From: Myxococcales bacterium
GTDB lineage: Bacteria; Myxococcota; Polyangia; Polyangiales; Polyangiaceae
Assembly (NCBI GenBank): GCA_003151595.1
Contig: PLXW01000017.1
Span: 89,288 to 126,843, forward strand
DNA: 37,556 nt
Direction: 5' to 3'
The notes under the pieces were generated by a model, which saw only the letters and a program-made list of their open reading frames with translations, searched no databases and was not told the DNA's origin. Shown piece after piece: positions 32,542 through 37,556 of this stretch; the stretch's first letter is position 1, and each line of letters opens with the position of its first letter. A program made the translations under genes and the position numbers.

Positions 32542-34128
32542 TCACGCGTAGCGCGGATGCCAGAAGCGTTCGCGCACCAGCGCGTCGATGTCGTCCCTCG
32601 ATCGGCGATCGATTCGCGCGACCCCGTCTTCGATCGCGCGCGCGACGACGCTCGACGCGACTCGCAGCGATGCCTCTCGAAGCGCGGCGATCGGCGGGTA
32701 GACGCGATCGGCCCAGCGCTCTTCGGTGAAGCGCGCGAGCGCGTACGCCGCGTCCTGCACCATGCCGTCGGTGACCTCACGCGTTTCGGCGATGACGGCG
32801 CCGAGGCCGAGACCCGGAAACACGAAGGCGTTGTTGCCCTGGCCGATCGATGGACCGAACGGACTTCCGGTGGCGACGATCGCCTGGCCGTTCGTCCACG
32901 CCAGCACGTCCGCCGGATCGGCTTCGCACGATGCGTTGGGATTCGACAGTGGGAACACGATGGGTCGCGGCGTGCTCTCGCGCATCGCCCCGACGACGCT
33001 CGCGTCGAACGCGCGCGGCTGTCCGGACAGACCGATGAGGACCGTCGCCTTCGCGAAGCGCACCGTCTCGGTCAACGTCGCCGGCCTCGTTCGTCCCGCG
33101 GGCTGCGCGAACGGGCGCTTGTAGCTCTCCATCTCGCGGTCGGCGGTGAGGAGCCCCTTCGAGTCGGTGACGAAGATTCGCGCACGCGCTTCGTCGGCGG
33201 AGAGACCCTCGCGCTCCAATCCGCGAAGGCAGGCCCACGCGACGCCGATCCCGCCGGCGCCGGCGCCGTGAATGACGATGCGCTGATCGCGGAGGCGGTC
33301 GCCGCGCAGACGGCACGCGTTCAAGAGGCCTGCGAGCGCGACGGCGCCGGTTCCCTGGATGTCGTCGTTGAACGACGGAACGGACGCGCGATGCCGTTCG
33401 AGCACGTCGAACGCGGCGTCCTTCGCGAAGTCTTCCCACTGCACGATCGCCCGTGGCCATCGCGCGCGCACCGCGTCGACGAAGGCATCGAGAAATTCCG
33501 TGTAGGCCGCGCCGCGCAGGCGACGGTGGCGCACGCCGAGGTAGTGAGGGTCGGCGAGCAGGTCGTCGCGATCGGTGCCGACGTCGAGGCCGATGGGAAC
33601 GGTGTGGAACGGACTGAGACCGCCGACGGCGTAGAGCGCGAGCTTGCCGATCGCGATCCCGATGCCGCCGTACCCCTGGTCGCCGATGCCGAGGATGGCC
33701 GACGAGTCCGTCACGACGACGAGACGCGCGTCGTCCATCGGATGATTCGCCACGATCTCGCGGGCGCGCGCGATCGTCTCGGTCGAGAGCGTGAGGCCGC
33801 GCGGCTGCTCGTAGAGCGACGAGAACCGCCGCACCGCTTCGCCGACCGTCGGCGTGTACACGATGGGGAGCATCTCCTCGACGTGGGCGCCGACGAGCGC
33901 GCAGAAGAGAACCTCCTGGCGATCCTGGAGCCCGCGCAGGAAGCGATGCTTCTCGATCGGCGTGGCGAGGGTCTCGTACGTCGCGTACGCGCGGTCGCGT
34001 TGCGTCTCGAGCGTCTCGACGGCGGGGGGGAGAAGACCGTGGAGGCCGAGGGCGGTGCGCTCTTCGTTCGTGAAGGCCGTCCCCTTGTTGCCGAGAGCCG
34101 AGCGCAGCACGTCGCTCGCGCGCGTCAT
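32542..34128 (-). CDS. NAD-type malic enzyme
   Basis: Malic enzyme decarboxylates malate to pyruvate and reduces NAD(P)+. The 528-residue product has the large NAD-malic-enzyme form: catalytic Tyr91 in [11 protein letters not shown], Lys162 in [10 protein letters not shown], metal ligands in [15 protein letters not shown] and [17 protein letters not shown], the dinucleotide fold in [11 protein letters not shown], and [15 protein letters not shown]. The length and the maeA-like motifs favour NAD+. ATG 34128 overlaps the leuB stop by four bases (ATGA), so it is the last gene of a branched-chain biosynthesis operon, where it could feed pyruvate to citramalate synthase. It converges on the protease gene across 39 bp. 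Confidence 0.95.
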   Translation of the reverse strand: MTRASDVLRSALGNKGTAFTNEERTALGLHGLLPPAVETLETQRDRAYATYETLATPIEKHRFLRGLQDRQEVLFCALVGAHVEEMLPIVYTPTVGEAVRRFSSLYEQPRGLTLSTETIARAREIVANHPMDDARLVVVTDSSAILGIGDQGYGGIGIAIGKLALYAVGGLSPFHTVPIGLDVGTDRDDLLADPHYLGVRHRRLRGAAYTEFLDAFVDAVRARWPRAIVQWEDFAKDAAFDVLERHRASVPSFNDDIQGTGAVALAGLLNACRLRGDRLRDQRIVIHGAGAGGIGVAWACLRGLEREGLSADEARARIFVTDSKGLLTADREMESYKRPFAQPAGRTRPATLTETVRFAKATVLIGLSGQPRAFDASVVGAMRESTPRPIVFPLSNPNASCEADPADVLAWTNGQAIVATGSPFGPSIGQGNNAFVFPGLGLGAVIAETREVTDGMVQDAAYALARFTEERWADRVYPPIAALREASLRVASSVVARAIEDGVARIDRRSRDDIDALVRERFWHPRYA

Positions 34129-35198
34129 TGGGGGCGAATCCGTTCGCGGATGGCCTCGCCCATCTCGCGCGTGGAGATCGGACGCGCGGTGTCGAGGTCG
34201 GCGGTGCGACAGCCGTCCTCGATCGCGCGCGCGATGGCACGCTCGAGCGCGTCGGCCTCGCGCGGGAGGCCGAGCGAGGAGCGGAGGAGCATCGCCGCGC
34301 TGGCGATGGTGCCGATGGGATTCGCGATCCCCTTTCCTTCGAGGTCGGGCGCCGAGCCGTGGATCGGTTCGTACAGGCCGCGCGTCCCCTCGCCGAGCGA
34401 GGCGCTGGGGAGGAGGCCGAGGGAGCCGGCGAGCACCGCGGCCTCGTCGGTGAGGATGTCGCCGAACATGTTCTCGGTGACGATGACGTCGAACGACCGC
34501 GCGTGCGTGATGAGGCGCATGGCGCACGAATCGACGAGCTGATGCTCGAGGCGCACGCTCGGATACTCGCGCGCGACCTCGGTCACCACCTCGCGCCACA
34601 AGCGCGACGACTCGAGCACGTTCGCCTTGTCGACCGAGGTGACGACGCGGCGCCGATGCATCGCCAGTCGAAAGGCGACGTGCGCCACGCGGCGAATCTC
34701 GGCGTCGGTGTACTCGAGCGTGTCGACCGCGCGCGTGACGCCTTCTTTCGTTTCCCGGAGGCGCGGCTGGCCGAAGTACAGGCCGCCGGTGAGCTCGCGC
34801 ACGACCACGAGGTCGACGTCGGCCAGCTTCTCGGCGCGCAACGGCGAGCACGCCGCGAGCTGCGCGTAGGGGCGCACCGGCCGCACGTTCGCGTAGAGGC
34901 CGAGCGCGCGGCGAATGGCGAGGAGCCCCTGCTCCGGGCGCACCGTGGCCTTCGGATCGTCCCATTTCGGACCGCCGACGGCTCCGAGGAGGACCGCGTC
35001 CGCCGCCTCGCACGCTTCGATCGTGCGGGGCGGGAGCGCGCTCCCGGTGAGATCGATCGCGGCGCCACCGATGGTGTGCTCGGTGAAGAAGAGCTCGTGT
35101 CCGAACAGCGAAGCGACCGTCTCCAGCGCCGCCCGCGCTTCGCGTACGACCTCCGGACCGATGCCGTCGCCTGGGAGCAAAACGATCGTCGCTTTCAT
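34125..35198 (-). CDS. leuB: 3-isopropylmalate dehydrogenase
   Basis: LeuB oxidises and decarboxylates 3-isopropylmalate in leucine synthesis, and 3-methylmalate in the citramalate route to isoleucine. The 357-residue product begins [18 protein letters not shown]. It has [19 protein letters not shown], the metal/substrate signature in [22 protein letters not shown], and [20 protein letters not shown] for NAD+ binding. ATG 35198 has GGAGG a few bases upstream and overlaps the cimA stop by four bases; the open frame to 35303 runs inside cimA. Very confident. Confidence 0.97.
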   Translation of the reverse strand: MKATIVLLPGDGIGPEVVREARAALETVASLFGHELFFTEHTIGGAAIDLTGSALPPRTIEACEAADAVLLGAVGGPKWDDPKATVRPEQGLLAIRRALGLYANVRPVRPYAQLAACSPLRAEKLADVDLVVVRELTGGLYFGQPRLRETKEGVTRAVDTLEYTDAEIRRVAHVAFRLAMHRRRVVTSVDKANVLESSRLWREVVTEVAREYPSVRLEHQLVDSCAMRLITHARSFDVIVTENMFGDILTDEAAVLAGSLGLLPSASLGEGTRGLYEPIHGSAPDLEGKGIANPIGTIASAAMLLRSSLGLPREADALERAIARAIEDGCRTADLDTARPISTREMGEAIRERIRPQ

Positions 35199-36796
35199 GC
35201 CGCCTCCGTCTGCGCTCGCGCGAGAAACCCGTACTCGACCCCGTCGGCGATCGCTTGCCACGACGCCTCGATGATGTTGCGTGAGGCGCCGACGGTGCTC
35301 CACCGCCGGTCGCCGTCGCCGTGCTCGATGAGGACGCGCACGACCGCCGACGTGCCGTCACCGCCGTCGAGGATGCGGACTTTGTAGTCGAGGAGTCGCA
35401 CGCGCGCGACCTCGGGGAAGAGCGGCACCAGCGCCTTTCGAAGCGCCGAGTCGATCGCGTTCACCGGGCCGAGCCCTTCGGCCGTGGTGTGGACGATCTC
35501 GCCGCGCACCTCGAGCTTGATCGTGGCGTCGGCGAACGACGCTCCGTCTTTCACGCCGACGATCACGCGGAGGTCGAGCAAGCGAAACGGCGCCGCGTAC
35601 GACGGCGCGCGGCGCGCGAGCAGCAGAGCCACGGAGGCCTCGGCGCACTCGTACGCGAACCCGACGGCCTCCCCCGCCTTGATCCGCGCGAGCACCTCGC
35701 CGTGCGCGTCGTCCGTCGCGGCCACGCCGAGCTCGTCGGCCTTCGAGGCCACGGCGGTCTTGCCCGACAGCTCGCTCACGACGATGCGCGTCTCGTTGCC
35801 GACCAGCGCGGGATCGATGTGGTTGTACGACGCGGAGGTCCGGCGCACGGCGGCGACGTGCACGCCCCCCTTGTGCGCGAAGGCGCTCCGCCCGACGTAC
35901 GCCGCGTGCTCGTCCGGCGCGACGTTCGCGACCTCGGCGACGAAGTGCGCCAGCGAGTGAAGCTCCGCGAGCGCCCCTTCGCGAAGGCAGCGGCGCTGCA
36001 TCTTGATCTCGAGCGTGGGGACGACGGCGCACAGGTTCGCGTTTCCGCACCGCTCGCCGTACCCGTTGATCGTCCCCTGCACCTGCGTCGCGCCGGCCCG
36101 CACGGCGGCGAGCGACGACGCGACCGCGCACCCGATGTCGTCGTGGGCGTGGATGCCGAGGGGGCGCCGCACCGCGCGCGCGACCTTGCGCACGATCGAC
36201 GCGACCTGCCACGGCACCGTGCCGCCGTTGGTGTCGCACAAGACGAGCCGCTCGGCCCCTCCACGCTCGGCGGCGAAGAGCGTCTCCATGGCGTACGCGG
36301 CGTCGCGGTCGTAGCCGTCGAAGAAGTGCTCGGCGTCGTAGATGACGCGTCGCCCGTTCGCGACCAGCCACCGCACGCTGTCCTCGATGAGCGCGAGGTT
36401 CTCGTCCATCGTCGTGCGGAGCACCTCGGTCACGTGGAGCGTCGAGCTCTTGCCGAAGATGGCGCACACGTTCGTCCCGGCATCGACCAGCGCGCGGAGA
36501 CTGGCGTCGTCTTCCACGGCGACGTTCACGCGGCGCGTCGCTCCGAAGGCGACGATCTCGGCGCGCTTCCACTCCACGTCGCGCGCGCGAAGAAAGACCT
36601 CGGCGTCCTTCGGGTTGGAGCCCGGCCACCCCGCTTCGACGTACGCGACGCCGAGGGCGTCGAGACGCCGCGCGATGGCCAGCTTGTCGGAGACGCTGAG
36701 CGAGAGCCCCTCGCGTTGCGCGCCGTCGCGCAGCGTCGTGTCGTAGATCTCGACACGCGCATTCCCGGGCAGCGCTTCACGCGCGCGCGGCTTCAT
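35195..36796 (-). CDS. cimA: (R)-citramalate synthase
   Basis: CimA condenses acetyl-CoA and pyruvate to citramalate, the first step of a threonine-independent route to isoleucine. The 533-residue product has a TIM barrel with the metal motif [12 protein letters not shown] near the N-terminus, [27 protein letters not shown] and [13 protein letters not shown]. The C-terminal regulatory domain (about 380-525) includes [20 protein letters not shown] and [18 protein letters not shown], typical of the CimA branch rather than LeuA. ATG 36796 overlaps leuD by 20 bp. The alternative, 2-isopropylmalate synthase, is less likely because of the C-terminal pattern. Together with leuBCD it completes the path to 2-oxobutyrate. 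Confidence 0.93.
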   Translation of the reverse strand: MKPRAREALPGNARVEIYDTTLRDGAQREGLSLSVSDKLAIARRLDALGVAYVEAGWPGSNPKDAEVFLRARDVEWKRAEIVAFGATRRVNVAVEDDASLRALVDAGTNVCAIFGKSSTLHVTEVLRTTMDENLALIEDSVRWLVANGRRVIYDAEHFFDGYDRDAAYAMETLFAAERGGAERLVLCDTNGGTVPWQVASIVRKVARAVRRPLGIHAHDDIGCAVASSLAAVRAGATQVQGTINGYGERCGNANLCAVVPTLEIKMQRRCLREGALAELHSLAHFVAEVANVAPDEHAAYVGRSAFAHKGGVHVAAVRRTSASYNHIDPALVGNETRIVVSELSGKTAVASKADELGVAATDDAHGEVLARIKAGEAVGFAYECAEASVALLLARRAPSYAAPFRLLDLRVIVGVKDGASFADATIKLEVRGEIVHTTAEGLGPVNAIDSALRKALVPLFPEVARVRLLDYKVRILDGGDGTSAVVRVLIEHGDGDRRWSTVGASRNIIEASWQAIADGVEYGFLARAQTEAA

Positions 36797-37361
36797 GGGC
36801 CTCGATGAGCGGCAAGTGCGAGAGGAGAAGCCCGAGCTCGTCGACCCCTTGGAGCAGACAGCGCTTGGCGAAGGGATCGATCGGGAACGTCGCCGTCGTG
36901 CCGTCGGGGAGCCGAAGCGATTGCGACGCGAGATCGATCGCCACGGCCACCGACGTATCGAGCGCCGCCGCGCGAAGAAGACTGGCGTGAAACCCCTCGT
37001 CGACCTCGATGGGAAGAAGGCCGTTCTTGAGCGCGTTCGCGCGGAAGATGTCGGCGAACGAGAGCGCGACGACGGCACGAAAGCCGGCCGCGGCCAGCGC
37101 CCACACCGCGTGCTCGCGCGACGATCCGCAGCCGAAATTGCGGGCCGCGATGAGCACCTCGGCGCCGATGGCCTGGCGCGCGTCGAGCGGAAACTCTTCG
37201 CCGCCGGCGCGCGTTCGCCAGTCGGCGAAGAGGGCGCTCGCGAGCCCCACCTTCGTCGTCGTGGTGAGAAATCGCGCGGGGATGATCTGGTCGGTGTCGA
37301 TGTCGTCCATCGGCAACGCGACGACGCGCGCGCTGAACCCCGTGAAGCGCTTGGTGCTCAT
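36777..37361 (-). CDS. leuD: 3-isopropylmalate dehydratase small subunit
   Basis: LeuD is the small subunit of isopropylmalate isomerase and also handles citramalate/methylmalate. The 194-residue product shows [15 protein letters not shown] and [14 protein letters not shown], the substrate-binding signature, then [16 protein letters not shown]. The length is typical. ATG 37361 overlaps the leuC stop by four bases (ATGA), so LeuC and LeuD are made at equal rates. It lies upstream of cimA. Confidence 0.97.
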   Translation of the reverse strand: MSTKRFTGFSARVVALPMDDIDTDQIIPARFLTTTTKVGLASALFADWRTRAGGEEFPLDARQAIGAEVLIAARNFGCGSSREHAVWALAAAGFRAVVALSFADIFRANALKNGLLPIEVDEGFHASLLRAAALDTSVAVAIDLASQSLRLPDGTTATFPIDPFAKRCLLQGVDELGLLLSHLPLIEAHEAARA

Positions 37362-37556
37362 CGTGTCTTCGCCCCTTCCTGCAAGAGAACGCGCGGGTCT
37401 GCGACGCAGCCGGCGATCGCCGACGCTGCCGCGGTGAGGGGCGACGCGAGGAACGTGCGTCCCCCTTTGCCCTGGCGCCCTTCGAAGTTTCGGTTGCTCG
37501 TGCTCACGGCGTACTGCCCCGGCGCGAGCGTGTCGCCGTTCATGGCGATGCACATC
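37358..37556 (-). CDS. leuC: 3-isopropylmalate dehydratase large subunit (C-terminal end only)
   Basis: Only the last 65 or so codons are in the window; the start lies beyond the right edge. The reading [20 protein letters not shown], then [20 protein letters not shown], is the C-terminal iron-sulfur signature of LeuC-type aconitases; the first Cys is the last [4Fe-4S] ligand of the CxxC pair. It ends [11 protein letters not shown] and overlaps leuD by ATGA. It is the first visible gene of the leuCD-cimA-leuB-malic enzyme run. Confidence 0.95.
   Translation of the reverse strand, partial: MCIAMNGDTLAPGQYAVSTSNRNFEGRQGKGGRTFLASPLTAAASAIAGCVADPRVLLQEGAKTR

Overview
The window is about 37.6 kb of very GC-rich bacterial DNA. 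Genes are tightly packed and many same-strand neighbours overlap by four bases (ATGA or GTGA). Several traits point to Myxococcota, probably a Polyangia/Labilithrix-like member: exported lipoproteins with Asp/Ala/Gly-rich stretches after the lipobox, a trypsin-like protease with a MYXO-CTERM-like tail, a Ser/Thr kinase beside an FHA-type sigma-54 activator, and Cys-rich secreted proteins of unknown function. This assignment is inferred from gene content; no rRNA or other marker is present.

Layout. (1) 1-4881: aerobic benzoyl-CoA (box) pathway. boxC and a left-truncated boxB run leftward; the regulator boxR and the semialdehyde dehydrogenase boxD run rightward from a short divergent control region with a repeated TATAGTGC motif. 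(2) 4878-8379: a lysozyme-like exported protein, a single-domain response regulator, and an epimerase plus unknown-protein pair divergent from a TetR regulator, with two near-perfect 20-bp palindromes between them. (3) 8398-13635: an orphan KdpE-like response regulator, two lipoproteins, a methyltransferase, an ATP-grasp protein, and an ECF sigma factor with a Cys-rich tail. The sigma gene directly follows a 44-codon metallothionein-like gene with four CXC motifs and a plausible ECF promoter. A small membrane protein lies beyond. (4) 13641-24064: carbonic anhydrase, an ATP-dependent DNA ligase, and a cyanophycin locus. The locus holds cyanophycin synthetase, a synthetase-like Mur ligase without the ATP-grasp module, cyanophycinase and a beta-aspartyl dipeptidase, so polymer synthesis and breakdown to amino acids are both encoded. 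A degenerate 21/42-bp tandem array fills the gap between cphB and cphA. A zinc-ribbon/NHL membrane protein starts the run. (5) 24121-32502: an FkbM methyltransferase, then a signalling-secretion locus. An FHA/GGDEF-like/AAA+/Fis activator is coupled to a Ser/Thr kinase. Divergent from them are three exported proteins (Cys/Trp-rich lipoprotein, alpha/beta hydrolase, trypsin-like protease) behind a near-consensus sigma-54 promoter and an upstream inverted repeat. (6) 32542-37556: leuC(partial)-leuD-cimA-leuB-malic enzyme, mostly joined by short overlaps. cimA with leuBCD would make 2-oxobutyrate for isoleucine from pyruvate, and malic enzyme could supply pyruvate.

The best candidates for undescribed biology are the metallothionein/ECF-sigma pair, the sigma-54 kinase-secretion locus, the ATP-grasp-less CphA relative, and the repeat array inside the cyanophycin operon. 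No tRNA, rRNA, CRISPR array or insertion sequence was seen. The only gene-free stretch over 300 bases is 20450-20837, which holds the repeat array.
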